Assembly: GCF_000428885.1 (NCBI RefSeq)
Contig: NZ_KE386810.1
Location: 62,001 to 126,000, forward strand
Direction of reading: 5' to 3'
DNA: 64,000 nucleotides
DNA from: Geothrix fermentans DSM 14018
Lineage (GTDB): Bacteria > Acidobacteriota > Holophagae > Holophagales > Holophagaceae
The notes under the pieces were generated by a model. That model made no database searches. It was not told the DNA's origin and was given only the letters and a program-made list of their open reading frames with translations. The position numbers and the translations under genes were made by a program. Below, piece after piece: positions 8,841 to 17,803 of this stretch (position 1 is its first letter; each line of letters begins with the position of its first letter).

Positions 8841-8862
8841 CCTGCTTCCACGGCCGGCGCTG

Positions 8863-9420
8863 TCAATAGGCGAACACCAGGTCCAGGACCGCCGGTCCAC
8901 CCTTGCCGCCGTTCGTCCAGGGTGTGATGGTGATGTCCTCGATGACGCCTTTCTTCAGGTCAAGGTCGATCAGCTTGCGGTTGAACAGCAGCTCCCAGTT
9001 GGTGGCCTGGCCCATAGCCATCACGCAGCCGTTCTTGAGGGCTGCCGGGGTGGTTCCGAAGGCCGGGATGGTGCGGTGGAGGTTGGCCACGAGGTTCGTG
9101 GCGAACGGGGACCCGTCGAAGACCAGGGCATCCTTGGGCAGCAGGGCCAGCATCTGCACGCGGCGCTGGAGGATGATGTTGCCGGCGCGCTCCACCTGGG
9201 AGGGGTGGTGGGCGTCGACCACGGTGAGGACAGAGCCCTCCGGCAGCGCCCGCTGGAGATCGGCCACCATGGCCAGGCTGCGGCCGTAGTCGCAGACGAC
9301 GCCGAAGTGGTTCCTCCCTGGGTAGATGAGGCCGGCGGCCTTCACCACGGGGCCGAAGTCCTCCGCGGCGAGGGAGGCAGTGAGGGCGGCCATGGCGAAC
9401 AGGGTGGTGGGTCTGAACAT
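8863..9420 (-). CDS. Small exported protein, ABC substrate-binding-like
   Basis: A 185-residue protein. The ATG at 9420 is preceded by GGAGG at the right distance. The N-terminus (MFRPTTLFAMAALTASLAA) is a signal peptide, so it is periplasmic. The body reads like one lobe of a periplasmic binding protein: VVDAHHPSQVERAGNIILQR, KDALVFDGSPFATNLV, then IPAFGTTPAALKNGCVMAMG. It is too short for a complete two-lobe binding protein. No permease or ATPase is adjacent. I cannot assign a ligand. The upstream 267 bases to the divergent regulator gene contain no gene that I can see. Confidence 0.75.
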   Translation of the reverse strand: MFRPTTLFAMAALTASLAAEDFGPVVKAAGLIYPGRNHFGVVCDYGRSLAMVADLQRALPEGSVLTVVDAHHPSQVERAGNIILQRRVQMLALLPKDALVFDGSPFATNLVANLHRTIPAFGTTPAALKNGCVMAMGQATNWELLFNRKLIDLDLKKGVIEDITITPWTNGGKGGPAVLDLVFAY

Positions 9421-9687
9421 GGAACACCTCCGTGGAAGGGACCCTGCTGGGCCCAGATGGTGCCGAGCCAGGCGCTGCGGCAAGGCCCAGGCTTGGCTGG
9501 GGCGCCTCACCGCGCCATGACCATTCCCTAACCGCGTAAGTGGTGATTTGGCGTTACTTGACATGACTTCACCTCGACAGTCCGGAAAGCCGCTGGGACA
9601 CGCGAGGCGGTGGTTAGAATCCGGTGAGGTCGAGCCTTGAAGTGGGTTCTTGCCGCATCCATACTTGGCCAGCCCCATGGATCTCGC

Positions 9688-10596
9688 ATGTCCCGATTGT
9701 CCTTCGGCGGATTCGAGCTGGACCCCTCCACTGGTGAACTCTGGAAGGGGAAGGACTGCATCCACATGCAGGAGCAGCCCCTCAAGCTGCTGCTCTGCCT
9801 GCTGGAGCGCCCGGGCCAGCTGGTGGGGCGGGACGAACTGCAGAAGCGGGTCTGGGAGGGGGACATCCACGTGGGCTTCGAGGACGGGCTGAATGCCGCC
9901 GCCTGGCGCCTCCGGCAGGCGCTGGGGGATTCCGCCGATCGGCCCATCTTCATCGAGACCGTGCCCCGCAAGGGCTACCGGTTCGTGGGGAAGGTCATCC
10001 CCCTGCCCGGGAAGACGCCCCCATCGTCGGGATCCTTCCCCATGCCCGTCTTCCGCCCCGCCACGAATTCCAGCCGGTTTCCGGTGCTGGCGGGCCGGCG
10101 CTGGGCCTCCCGGCGGTCCCTGTGGCTCGGGGCCGGCCTGGGGCTGGGGCTCCTGGGCGTGGGCGCGGTGCTGTGGGGGGGCCTGCGGTCGAGGCCAGTG
10201 CCCCTGGTCATCACCCCCCTGGTGAACATGACCGGGGATCCGGCCGTGGACTACTTCGCCTCGGCCTTGTCCCGCCAGGTGAGCCAGGATCTGGTCGATC
10301 ATCCGGACGTCACGGTCCAGCCCGCCGAAACCAGGGGGGCGGCCCGGGGTCCGCTGCCGCCGGGAACGCTGTCCCTCACCTGGACCCTGGCGCGGGAGGG
10401 ACAGGGCTACCGCATCACCACCAGCCTGGTGGATGCCCAGGGGCAGGGCCGCGGCGACCGGACCTTCGTGGTGGCTGCCGAGGAACTGCACCAGGTCCAC
10501 CGGATCATCGCGGGATACCTCGCGGGACAGGCCACTGGGGAGGCCCCCTCCGACCCGGGTGCGCCGGGGGCAGGGAAGGCCCTCCCGGGGAACTGA
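9688..10596 (+). CDS. Membrane-anchored winged-helix regulator, ToxR/CadC type
   Basis: About 302 residues from the ATG at 9688; an in-frame TTG at 9637 is an alternative, and neither has a good ribosome site. Residues 1-100 are an OmpR-type DNA-binding domain (LLCLLERPGQLVGRDELQ ... FIETVPRKGYRFVG). One membrane helix at about 145-165 (LGAGLGLGLLGVGAVLWGG) is followed by a periplasmic domain beginning VITPLVNMTGDPAVDYFA, a sequence common in CadC-like proteins. The layout is that of a one-component membrane sensor-regulator. It is divergent from the 8863-9420 gene, which is a possible target; this is inference. Confidence 0.85.
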   Translation: MSRLSFGGFELDPSTGELWKGKDCIHMQEQPLKLLLCLLERPGQLVGRDELQKRVWEGDIHVGFEDGLNAAAWRLRQALGDSADRPIFIETVPRKGYRFVGKVIPLPGKTPPSSGSFPMPVFRPATNSSRFPVLAGRRWASRRSLWLGAGLGLGLLGVGAVLWGGLRSRPVPLVITPLVNMTGDPAVDYFASALSRQVSQDLVDHPDVTVQPAETRGAARGPLPPGTLSLTWTLAREGQGYRITTSLVDAQGQGRGDRTFVVAAEELHQVHRIIAGYLAGQATGEAPSDPGAPGAGKALPGN

Positions 10597-10608
10597 GGCC
10601 GCTTCCCC

Positions 10609-10995
10609 TCAGGCCTGCGGGATGGGCAGGCCGTGCTGGCGGAGGAAGCTGAGCTTGTCCCAGTAGCCGCGCTGGAAGGCGATCTTCCCGGCCACCACGC
10701 GGAAGAAGCCGCACCCCCGCAGGCCCAGCGGGTCGCGCCACTCCAGGATGGCCCACTCGCCGTCCTCGAAGAGGTTCTCCACGAGGCACACCATCTCCGC
10801 GGCGGCGAACTCCCGCGCGAACATCGCGTGGATGGCCTCCCGGCCCGCCACCGGCGATTCCGCCACCTGGTGGTTCACCGCATCCGTGTGGTACATCGCG
10901 GCCAGGGCGTCGGCGTCGCCGCGGTTGAAGGCCTCGACCCAGGCGGCCACCCGAGTCTTCGGCGTCATCTCGCTGGGTTCGGATGGGGCGGTCAT
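10609..10995 (-). CDS. SnoaL-like / NTF2-fold protein
   Basis: A 128-residue cytoplasmic protein of the NTF2-like (SnoaL/DUF4440-type) fold. Typical features are the opening helix VAAWVEAFNRGDADALAAMY, then HTDAVNHQVAESPVAGREAI, and the late strand segment WRDPLGLRGCGFFRVVAGKI. Members act as small isomerases, hydrolases or ligand-binding proteins, and the fold alone does not give a reaction. The start at 10995 is supported by a CGGAG site; an upstream ATG at 11028 is less likely. Confidence 0.8.
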   Translation of the reverse strand: MTAPSEPSEMTPKTRVAAWVEAFNRGDADALAAMYHTDAVNHQVAESPVAGREAIHAMFAREFAAAEMVCLVENLFEDGEWAILEWRDPLGLRGCGFFRVVAGKIAFQRGYWDKLSFLRQHGLPIPQA

Positions 10996-11084
10996 GGAGT
11001 CTCCGGGGACCAGGGGGCCCATGGACACGGTAGCCGGATCCTCCCTGGGGAACGAAGGGGGCCAGCGTCCAGGAACGCCGGGGC

Positions 11085-11632
11085 TCAGATCCCCGCGGGA
11101 CCAGTGGCGGGCCGCCCCGGGCGGAGCCGGCGCACCAGGGAGGGGAGGATCAGCATGGCCGCGAGGACGATCCAGACCGTGGCCTCAGGATGCTTCAGCC
11201 AGGCATTCAGGCGCAGGGTCGCGAGGGCCACCACGGCGAAATAGAGCATGTCCCCCGCGATGGCGATGGCCCAGCCCGCCAGGAACCCATGGCCCGCGGC
11301 CAGGGCGGCGCTGCGGGGCCCGTCATGGGATCCACGCCGAAGGCGATCATGACCAGGGCGATGGGCCCCATGCCAGGGCCGCCGACCCGGGCGGCGCTGA
11401 GGGCCATGGCCGCCTTCAATGCCGATCTGAACCGGGCCAGGAAGGGGCTGCGCCGGGCCAGGAACACCAGTCCCCGGAGCACGGGCTCGAAGGCCAGGGC
11501 CAGGATCACATCTGAAACGAGGTACAGTCCCGCCGTCGGCGCCCAGCCCAGCCCCTTCGACTGGGCCAGCAGCACTCCCGCCGGAATCCCGCCCCCGACA
11601 GGGACCAGGAAGAGGAGGAGGACCGCGAACAT
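11085..11632 (-). pseudogene. Membrane protein gene broken by a -1 base frameshift
   Basis: Two halves of one membrane protein lie in different frames. From ATG 11632 the first frame gives about 105 residues of hydrophobic segments (MFAVLLLFLVPVGGGIPAGV, YLVSDVILALAFEPVLRGLV, GPIALVMIAFGVDPMTG). After about 11320 the sensible sequence continues in the next frame as LAAGHGFLAGWAIAIAGDML, VVALATLRLNAWLKHPEATV and AMLILPSLVRRLRP to the stop at 11085. The break falls in the run GGGCCCC, where one extra base would restore a protein of roughly 182 residues. It is either a real recent inactivation or a sequencing/assembly error. The family was not recognised. Confidence 0.7.
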
Positions 11633-11691
11633 GCAACCATGCTACCCCGGCAGGAGCCTCTGCCCGGGGGCCGCTTGGGGAGGATCAGGCC

Positions 11692-11916
11692 TCAGCCCTT
11701 GATGCGCCGGGGATCCATGGACCGGGAATAGGTCCGCTCTTCCTGGATCTGGCCGTTCTCCTTGTGGATCTTCACGGAGCCTTCATGGTCGTGCATGTAG
11801 GCCCGCATCTGTCCGATGGCCTCCGCCTTGGTCATGGCGTGGACGACCGGCCGGCTGCCCCCTTCCGGCTTGAGGTTCCAGGCGTTTCCTTCCTTGGCGA
11901 GGTGATAGTTTTTCAT
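11692..11916 (-). CDS. DUF2188 family protein
   Basis: A 74-residue cytoplasmic protein with the DUF2188 pattern: an N-terminal YHLAKEGNAWNLKPEGG strand pair, then TKAEAIGQMRAYMHDHEGSV, then IHKENGQIQEERTYS. The ATG at 11916 has a strong AAGGAGG site upstream. The family occurs as small proteins of unknown function, often thought to be stress-related or DNA-associated. Nothing in the neighbourhood adds to that. Confidence 0.82.
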   Translation of the reverse strand: MKNYHLAKEGNAWNLKPEGGSRPVVHAMTKAEAIGQMRAYMHDHEGSVKIHKENGQIQEERTYSRSMDPRRIKG

Positions 11917-12007
11917 ATCGCCCTCCTTGTGTGGCGTTCGCCGGTGCCGAACATAGGCCTTTTCAAGGGCCGGGCCAATCAAGCTGCGGAGGCCCGGGCG
12001 GCCCAAC

Positions 12008-12397
12008 TCAATCCATGCGGATGGATGTTCCGGAGAGCAGGGCCAGGGACAGGACGGCCAGGGACATGCCGAGGACGGCGGCGATCGAGGTGAGCACCTG
12101 GGTCCGCCGGGACTTGGCCCTGGAAAACCAGGCCACGCCGAGAACAAGGAGGCTCCACTGCAGGATGGCGATCGACACGGCGCTTGGATAGGCCAGCAGA
12201 GCCGCGGGGCGGTCGGGAAAGGATCCGGGCGCCGTGAACCCTGCGTGGGGGAACACCATCAACTTCCAGAGCGTGCCCAGAACCGCACCGGCCGGGGACT
12301 CACGGAGCACGACAGAGGCCATGGCCGGAGCCATCAGGATCGAGCAGGTGGTCAGGACGCTTCGCCTGAAGCCTGGGCTTTGGGTCCCTGGGGTCAT
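12008..12397 (-). CDS. Hypothetical small membrane protein
   Basis: A 129-residue protein from the ATG at 12397; an ATG at 12412 adds five residues, and neither has a clear ribosome site. Three or four hydrophobic segments are visible (VLTTCSILMAPAMASVVL, SAVSIAILQWSLLVLGVAW, SIAAVLGMSLAVLSLALL), with a basic loop FSRAKSRRTQ between the last two. No family was recognised. It lies between the DUF2188 gene and pyrC on the same strand. Confidence 0.6.
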   Translation of the reverse strand: MTPGTQSPGFRRSVLTTCSILMAPAMASVVLRESPAGAVLGTLWKLMVFPHAGFTAPGSFPDRPAALLAYPSAVSIAILQWSLLVLGVAWFSRAKSRRTQVLTSIAAVLGMSLAVLSLALLSGTSIRMD

Positions 12398-12456
12398 TGA
12401 CGGGCCTTGCATGGGAGGTTGCGTCGCTCGAGCGCCCGGGGGCCGGGATGGGTCCG

Positions 12457-13749
12457 CTACCCCCATACCCGCTTGCCGCCCACCCAGGTGCCGAGCACCT
12501 TGCCGGGCAGGCTCCAGCCCTTGAAGGGGGTGTTGTAGGACTTGGACTGGATGAAGGCGCGGTCCACCTGGACCTTGGCCTCGGGATCGAAGAGGACCAG
12601 GTCGGCGGGGGCGCCGGACCGGAGGCTGCCGAGGCCCTGGCGGTCGAGGTGGAAGACCTGGGCGGGCTTCCAGGAGAGCAGGGCGAGGGCCCTGGCCAGG
12701 CTGATGACCTTCCGGTTCACCAGCAGCTCCAGCGTGAGGGGCAGGGCGGTCTCCAGGCCGATGACACCGAAGGCGGCGATGGGCAGCTCCACCTCCTTGT
12801 CGTCCCAGGCGTGAGGCGCGTGGTCCGTGGCGATGGCGTCCACGGTGCCGTCCGCCAGGGCCTCCAGCACGGCCTGGATGTCGGCCTCGGTGCGGAGGGG
12901 CGGGTTCATCTTGTAGTCGCTGTCGAACTTCATCAGCTCCCTGTCCGACAGGGCGAAGTGGTGGGGGGTGACTTCGCAGGTGACGTTCAGGCCCCGGGCC
13001 TTGGCCTCGCGCACCATGCGCAGGGAGCCCTTCGTGCTGAGGTGGGCCAGGTGCAGGTGGCCACCGGTGTGCTCCGCCAGCACGAGGTCCCGGGCCACCA
13101 TGGCCTCCTCGGCCGCGGCGGGGATGCCCAGGCAGCCGAGCGACGCGCTCACGGCCCCCTCGTGCATGTAGCCCTTGCCGGCCAGGTCGCGGTCCTCCTC
13201 GTGGGCCACCACGGGGACCTCCAGCCAGCGCGTGTATTCCAGCGCCCGGCGCATGAGCGCCGAGTTGGCGATGGGCATGCCGTCGTCCGAGAAGGCCACG
13301 CACCCGGCGGCCTTGAGGGTGCCCATGTCCGCCAGCTCCTCGCCCTTCATCTCGCGGCTGACGGTGCCGATGGGGAAGTAGCGGCAGAGGCCGGCCTTCT
13401 CGGCACGGCTGAGCATCATCTCCGTGATGGCCACGCTGTCGTTCACGGGCTTGGTGTTGGCCATGGCGCACACGGAGGTGAAGCCCCCCGCCACCGCCGC
13501 CCGGCTGCCGCTCTCGATGCTCTCCTTGCGGGTCTGCCCCGGCTCGCGGAAGTGCACGTGGAGGTCCACGAAGCCCGGCGCCAGCACGGCCCCGCCGCCG
13601 TCCAGGATGTCCGCCCCCGCCGCGAGCGGATCGCCCTCCAGGTCCGCCCCGATGGCCGCCACCACCCCCTCCACCACCAGCAGCGATCCCGGCCCGTCCA
13701 GGTTCTGCGCCGGATCCACAAGGCGGACGTTCTTCACGAGGAGGGACAT
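12457..13749 (-). CDS. pyrC: Dihydroorotase
   Basis: A 430-residue class I dihydroorotase, third step of pyrimidine biosynthesis, interconverting carbamoyl-aspartate and dihydroorotate. The metal-binding motif DLHVHFREPGQTRKE is at about residue 60, further zinc ligands are in VVAHEED and LHLAHLSTK, and TDHAPHAWDDKE near residue 306 is the conserved catalytic region. The length and motifs match the bacterial 'multifunctional complex type' enzyme. pyrB, its usual neighbour, is not adjacent here. Confidence 0.94.
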   Translation of the reverse strand: MSLLVKNVRLVDPAQNLDGPGSLLVVEGVVAAIGADLEGDPLAAGADILDGGGAVLAPGFVDLHVHFREPGQTRKESIESGSRAAVAGGFTSVCAMANTKPVNDSVAITEMMLSRAEKAGLCRYFPIGTVSREMKGEELADMGTLKAAGCVAFSDDGMPIANSALMRRALEYTRWLEVPVVAHEEDRDLAGKGYMHEGAVSASLGCLGIPAAAEEAMVARDLVLAEHTGGHLHLAHLSTKGSLRMVREAKARGLNVTCEVTPHHFALSDRELMKFDSDYKMNPPLRTEADIQAVLEALADGTVDAIATDHAPHAWDDKEVELPIAAFGVIGLETALPLTLELLVNRKVISLARALALLSWKPAQVFHLDRQGLGSLRSGAPADLVLFDPEAKVQVDRAFIQSKSYNTPFKGWSLPGKVLGTWVGGKRVWG

Positions 13750-13785
13750 GGGGGCTCCGGAGCAATCGCGTATCTAGAAAAGCTA

Positions 13786-13802
13786 ACCACCAAGACACCA
13801 AG
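13786..13802. repeat. Left inverted repeat flanking the HNH gene
   Basis: ACCACCAAGACACCAAG, followed directly by a further CACCAAG unit, lies just downstream of the HNH endonuclease gene. It pairs with 14540-14556 (16 of 17 bases complementary). Confidence 0.7.
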
Positions 13803-13825
13803 GCACCAAGAAATGCAATGGAGGC

Positions 13826-14512
13826 TCACTCAATTTTGTCGCGTTTGGCCAGATTGTGTTTGGCGCACAGCAAGCGGACATTCTCGGCCACGAGAGACGA
13901 CCCTCCCTTAGCAAAGGGGATCTCATGGTCAAAATGGAGGTTTTTGGTGTCTCCACATAGGACGCATCTACCTTGATCTCGTTTCCAGACAGCTTGTTTG
14001 ACGCGGCTTGGGATCATGCGTTCGTGTTTGAGTGGCCCTGTGGCGGCAACAGGGATGCCCTCATTCTCAGACAACTCCATTCTGAACTTCACCACCTGCC
14101 GCCCCTTCGATGGTTCCGTCCAGGCGGATAGAAGCGCAAATGTGCCGTTATAGGCCCATATGCCGGCTTTGATCTTTTCGTAAACCCTTACTCTCTCGGG
14201 TTCCGTTCCGCTCTCGGCGGCCTTCGCTGTGGACCAGAACTTCCCGTTTTCGGTCGGCTTTCCATTGGCGCTCTTGAGAGGTTGATCCACAGATTTGGGG
14301 TCAGGTCCGCCTTTTAGCGTGGGGATGTCGTGACCTTCATAGATCAGAACTCGGCCTGATTCTTGGAGGGAGTCGTCGTAAGGAGCACCGGCCCGAAGAC
14401 TCATCAGCACCACAGAATGGGTTGGGCGGAGCCGGAAGTTCATCCCACGTTGAAGACTCGCACCTTCCTCCTGGCACATCTCCAAATAGGAGAGGATGTC
14501 CCCGGGTTTCAT
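13826..14512 (-). CDS. HNH endonuclease with SRA/YDG-like domain
   Basis: A 228-residue protein, probably a modification-dependent (type IV-like) restriction enzyme. Residues about 25-150 resemble an SRA (YDG) base-flipping domain: SLRAGAPYDDSLQESGRVLI, YEGHD, then DPKSVDQPL, NGKPTENGKF, VRVYEKIKAGIWAYNG and a closing VVKFRMEL strand. Residues about 175-228 are an HNH nuclease with CVLCG, the histidine in LHFDHEIPFAKGG, and NVRLLCAKHN. SRA-HNH proteins are known to cut DNA containing 5-methylcytosine or its derivatives. GC content is visibly lower than in neighbours, and short inverted repeats frame the gene, suggesting acquisition. No methylase is adjacent, as expected for type IV. Confidence 0.85.
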   Translation of the reverse strand: MKPGDILSYLEMCQEEGASLQRGMNFRLRPTHSVVLMSLRAGAPYDDSLQESGRVLIYEGHDIPTLKGGPDPKSVDQPLKSANGKPTENGKFWSTAKAAESGTEPERVRVYEKIKAGIWAYNGTFALLSAWTEPSKGRQVVKFRMELSENEGIPVAATGPLKHERMIPSRVKQAVWKRDQGRCVLCGDTKNLHFDHEIPFAKGGSSLVAENVRLLCAKHNLAKRDKIE

Positions 14513-14539
14513 GGCGCGCTTACCTCACCGAATGAATAA

Positions 14540-14556
14540 CTTTGTGTCTTGGTGGT
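14540..14556. repeat. Right inverted repeat flanking the HNH gene
   Basis: CTTTGTGTCTTGGTGGT, just upstream of the HNH gene, is the near-perfect inverse of 13786-13802. The same CACCAAG-type unit is found in dispersed intergenic repeats of other bacteria, so this pair may be remnants of such repeats or element ends. Confidence 0.7.
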
Positions 14557-14572
14557 GGACTTTTGGTCGTCC

Positions 14573-16033
14573 CTACTCCATGCGGTAATTCGGCGCTTCC
14601 TTGGTGATCATCACGTCGTGGGCGTGGGACTCGCGGAGGCCGGCGCCGCTGATCTCGACGAGGGTGGCCTTCTTCTGGAAGTCGGCGATGGAGGCGCCGC
14701 CGCTGAGGCCCATGCCGGCGCGGAGGCCGCCCATGAGCTGGGTGACGAGGTCGCCCATCTTGCCCTTGTAGGGCACCTGGCCCTCGATGCCCTCGGGCAC
14801 GAGCTTGGTGTCGTCCTTGCCTTCCTGGAAGTAGCGGTCTTTGCTGCCCTGCTTCATGGCGCCCAGGCTGCCCATGCCGCGGTAGGCCTTGAAGGTGCGG
14901 CCCGCGTAGAAGATGGTCTCGCCGGGAGCCTCGTCCGTGCCGGCGAAGAGGCTGCCGATCATGACGCAGTCGGCGCCCGCGGCGATGGCCTTGGCCACGT
15001 CGCCGCTGAACTTGATGCCGCCGTCGGCGATGCAGCTCACGCCAGCCTCGCGGCAGGCCCGGCTGGCCTCGGCCACGGCCGTGATCTGGGGCATACCCGC
15101 GCCGGTGACGATGCGGGTGGTGCAGATGGAGCCGGGCCCGATGCCCACCTTCACGGCGTCGGCGCCGGCGGCGGCCAGGTCCTTGGCGCCCTGGTAGGTG
15201 GCCACGTTGCCGGCGATGAGGGCCACGCCGGGGTGGGCCTTCTTGAGGGCCTTCACTGCGTCGATGACGCCCTTGCTGTGGCCGTGGGAGCTGTCCAGGC
15301 AGAGCACGTCCACCTTGGCCTCGACCAGGGCCGCGGCGCGGTCCAGCAGCTCCTTGCCCACGCCCACGGCGGCGCCCACGCGCAGGCGCCCGTGGGCATC
15401 CTTGCAGGCGTTGGGGTACTCGATGGACTTCTCGATGTCCTTGACGGTGATGAGGCCCTTGAGCTGGCCCTGGCCGTCCACCACCAGCAGCTTCTCGATG
15501 CGGTGCTTCTGGAGGATGCCCTTGGCCTCCTGCAGAGTGGTGCCGACGGGAACCGTGACCAGGTTCTCCTTGGTCATGGCCTCGCGCACGGGGATGTCCC
15601 AGCGGGTCTCGAAGCGGAGGTCGCGGTTGGTGAGGATGCCCACCAGGCGGTGGCCCTCCACCACGGGCACGCCGCTGATGCGGAACTTGGCCATGAGGGC
15701 CTCGGCGTCGCGGATGGGCGCGTCGGGCCCGATGGTGATGGGGTCCGTGATCATGCCGGATTCACTGCGCTTCACCTTGTCCACTTCCTCGGCCTGGCGC
15801 TCGGGGCTGAGGTTCTTGTGGATGATCCCCACGCCGCCCAGCTGGGCGAGGGCGATGGCCATGCGGCTCTCGGTCACCGTGTCCATGGCGGCGGAGAGGA
15901 GGGGGATGCGCAGCCCGATGTCCTTCGTGAGCCGGGTGCCGAGGTCCACCTGGTTCGGGTGGATCTCCGAGTAGCCGGGGACGAGCAGGACGTCGTCGAA
16001 GGTGAGGGCGCGCATCAGGGGCAAGGTCAGCAT
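14573..16033 (-). CDS. guaB: IMP dehydrogenase
   Basis: A 486-residue enzyme oxidising IMP to XMP with NAD, the committed step of guanine nucleotide synthesis. The start [20 protein letters not shown] at 16033 fits the family; a longer open frame upstream lies over the ABC gene. Visible parts are the barrel, two CBS domains between about residues 95 and 210 ([40 protein letters not shown]), the catalytic loop [11 protein letters not shown], and the flap [10 protein letters not shown]. It is transcribed with the upstream ABC ATPase gene, 52 bases apart. Confidence 0.95.
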   Translation of the reverse strand: MLTLPLMRALTFDDVLLVPGYSEIHPNQVDLGTRLTKDIGLRIPLLSAAMDTVTESRMAIALAQLGGVGIIHKNLSPERQAEEVDKVKRSESGMITDPITIGPDAPIRDAEALMAKFRISGVPVVEGHRLVGILTNRDLRFETRWDIPVREAMTKENLVTVPVGTTLQEAKGILQKHRIEKLLVVDGQGQLKGLITVKDIEKSIEYPNACKDAHGRLRVGAAVGVGKELLDRAAALVEAKVDVLCLDSSHGHSKGVIDAVKALKKAHPGVALIAGNVATYQGAKDLAAAGADAVKVGIGPGSICTTRIVTGAGMPQITAVAEASRACREAGVSCIADGGIKFSGDVAKAIAAGADCVMIGSLFAGTDEAPGETIFYAGRTFKAYRGMGSLGAMKQGSKDRYFQEGKDDTKLVPEGIEGQVPYKGKMGDLVTQLMGGLRAGMGLSGGASIADFQKKATLVEISGAGLRESHAHDVMITKEAPNYRME

Positions 16034-16085
16034 GGGGCTTCCAGAAACCGGACCCGCTGCCTGCGGGACCTTGCATCCCATGGTC

Positions 16086-17024
16086 TCACGCCGGGGCCGC
16101 GGCTTCCAGCGGGCGCTCGCAACGCAGGCCGTCATGGGGCTCTCCGCGCCAGGGCCCCCAGGCGCTGCAGGCCTCCGCGGGATCGGGACAGCGGGGGCGG
16201 AAGGGACAGCCATCGGGCCGGTGGCCCGGGGCGGGGAGGAAGCCGGCTTCGCGGGAGGGGCGGCGCCGGGCGGCCTCCAGCAGGCGGGCCGTGTAGGGAT
16301 GCCGGGGGGCCGAGAGCAGGCGGGCTGCCGGCCCCGCCTCCAGGGCCTCCCCGCCGTAGAGGACCAGCAGGCGGTCGCAGGCTTCGGCAGCGAGGCCCAG
16401 GTCATGGGTGATCCACAGGAAGCCCAGGCCCCGCTCCCGCTGGAGACCCAGGACCAGGTCCAGGAAAGCCCTCCGGGCCAGGGGGTCCAGGGCCGTGGTG
16501 GGCTCGTCCAGGACCAGCAGCTCCGGATCGCAGGAGAGCGCCATGGCCAGGCAGAGGCGCTGGCGCTGGCCACCGCTGATCTGGTGGGGGAAGCGGCCCA
16601 GGAAGGCCCCGCCGGTGGGCAAGCCGAGCCGTTCCAGCAGGGGGGTCAGCCGATCCAGGGCCCGGCGGGAGCCCTCGGCCCGGTGGATGCCCGGGAGCAG
16701 GGCCAGGTGCTGAGCCAGGGTCAGGAGGGGATTCAGGGCCTGGCGGGGATCCTGGGGCACCCAGGCCATCCGGGCGCCCCGGATCTGGTCCCGGCCCCTG
16801 CCGGGGCGATCCAGGGGGAAGCCGAAGGCCGTGAACCTTCCCCCCGCCTGCCGTACTCCAGGGGGCAGGACGCCGAACAAGGCCTGCACCAGCAGGCTCT
16901 TCCCCGAACCGCTCTCCCCGACCAGGCCCAGGCGCTCCCCCGGACCCAGCCGGAGGCTCAGGGGACCCAGCAGACGGACCCCGTCCACCCGTTCCAGGAG
17001 CAACTCGTCAATGGCCAGGGACAT
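16086..17024 (-). CDS. Peptide-type ABC transporter ATP-binding protein
   Basis: A 312-residue ATPase of the OppD/DppD type. Walker A is GESGSGKS near residue 36, the signature is ISGGQRQRL, Walker B is [13 protein letters not shown], and the switch His is in [11 protein letters not shown]. The Cys-rich tail ([14 protein letters not shown]) is the mark of oligopeptide/nickel-type ATPases. No permease, second ATPase or binding protein is nearby, so it is an orphan here; partners may lie elsewhere on the chromosome. Confidence 0.88.
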   Translation of the reverse strand: MSLAIDELLLERVDGVRLLGPLSLRLGPGERLGLVGESGSGKSLLVQALFGVLPPGVRQAGGRFTAFGFPLDRPGRGRDQIRGARMAWVPQDPRQALNPLLTLAQHLALLPGIHRAEGSRRALDRLTPLLERLGLPTGGAFLGRFPHQISGGQRQRLCLAMALSCDPELLVLDEPTTALDPLARRAFLDLVLGLQRERGLGFLWITHDLGLAAEACDRLLVLYGGEALEAGPAARLLSAPRHPYTARLLEAARRRPSREAGFLPAPGHRPDGCPFRPRCPDPAEACSAWGPWRGEPHDGLRCERPLEAAAPA

Positions 17025-17172
17025 GGGCCAAGAATTGCATGGAAGTGATGAAAGTCAACGGGTTCCATGTGGCCTGGTATTGCCTCTTGACGGTCCCCGG
17101 GGGGGCCTTACCCTTGGGCCACCTGATCACCCTGCGGGATCCGCGGCGGGCCCGCCCAGGCAAGGAGGATTC

Positions 17173-17406
17173 ATGGATTTTCTGCGCCCAGATCTTCAGG
17201 AGCGCCTGATGAAGGAGCACTTCGAATTCCGCAAGCTCATGGAAGAGCACCGGGCCGCCGACACGCGCCTGTGCGACCTCCAGAGGAAACCGACCCTCTC
17301 CGCCAAGGAATCGCTTGAAGAGGTGGAACTCAAGAAGACCAAACTCCGCGCCAAGGAACGCATCTACTCCATCGTGCAGGAGGCCTCAAGGCACGTCGAA
17401 CAGTAG
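17173..17406 (+). CDS. DUF465 (YdcH-like) small helical protein
   Basis: A 77-residue charged, coiled-coil-like protein. FEFRKLMEEHRAADTRLCDL and LKKTKLRAKERIYSIV match the two-helix DUF465/YdcH pattern. The ATG at 17173 is preceded by AAGGAGG. A possible promoter with TTGACG at 17087 and TACCCT at 17109 (16-base spacing) lies upstream. It is followed by a clear terminator. Function is unknown in the family. Confidence 0.85.
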   Translation: MDFLRPDLQERLMKEHFEFRKLMEEHRAADTRLCDLQRKPTLSAKESLEEVELKKTKLRAKERIYSIVQEASRHVEQ

Positions 17407-17425
17407 ACCTTCCGCACTCGCAGGA

Positions 17426-17459
17426 GAAGCCCCGGGAATCGGCCCGGGGCTTCGTTTTT
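17426..17459 (+). terminator. Rho-independent terminator after the DUF465 gene
   Basis: GAAGCCCCGGG (17426-17436) pairs with CCCGGGGCTTC (17443-17453), followed by GTTTTT. Confidence 0.9.
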
Positions 17460-17486
17460 CCCGCGGCAGCGGGAGGGCCAAGGATC

Positions 17487-17794
17487 GCCACGAAGGGTAC
17501 GAAGAAAGTCGGAGGGGGCGGGATAAATGATGGGCAGCTTTATCTCCGTCCATCTCCGTTCATCTCCGGCTTTTCTCTTTTAGAGATGCTTCTTGGCTGA
17601 CTTGGACGCCATCACGGGGCGGATCCTCGGCTGAGCCTTCGAGGTGAGTACCCCTCACCCAACGGCTGCTGAAGGGCTGGGAAAAGAAACGACAGCCGGA
17701 GATGAACGGAGATGAGCGGAGATAAAAGAGAAGAGCGAAGGGCGCGAATGGATTTCCTTGGTGCCCTTGTCTTTCCATTCGTGCTCTTCGTGGA
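17487..17794. repeat. Nested inverted-repeat non-coding element
   Basis: This 300-base stretch has no credible gene. An inner inverted repeat of 32 bases pairs 17539-17570 with 17695-17726 (30 of 32 bases); each arm is three tandem copies of a CGGAGATG-type unit. An outer, looser pair has CCACGAAG followed by a GTACGAA or GCACGAA unit, at 17487-17502 on the plus strand and near 17779-17794 on the minus strand. Short tandem units of this kind resemble dispersed intergenic repeat families. The 124 bases between the inner arms (17571-17694) show nothing I recognise. Confidence 0.65.
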
Positions 17795-17803
17795 AGTCTT
17801 TAT

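Noticed and set aside
9558-9586. TTGACA box before the ToxR/CadC-type regulator
   Set aside because: No acceptable -10 element at 16-18 bases; kept out as a promoter call.
14573-16573. A longer guaB start running into the ABC ATPase gene
   Set aside because: Upstream part has no IMP dehydrogenase similarity and overlaps a well supported gene in another frame; the family start is at 16033.
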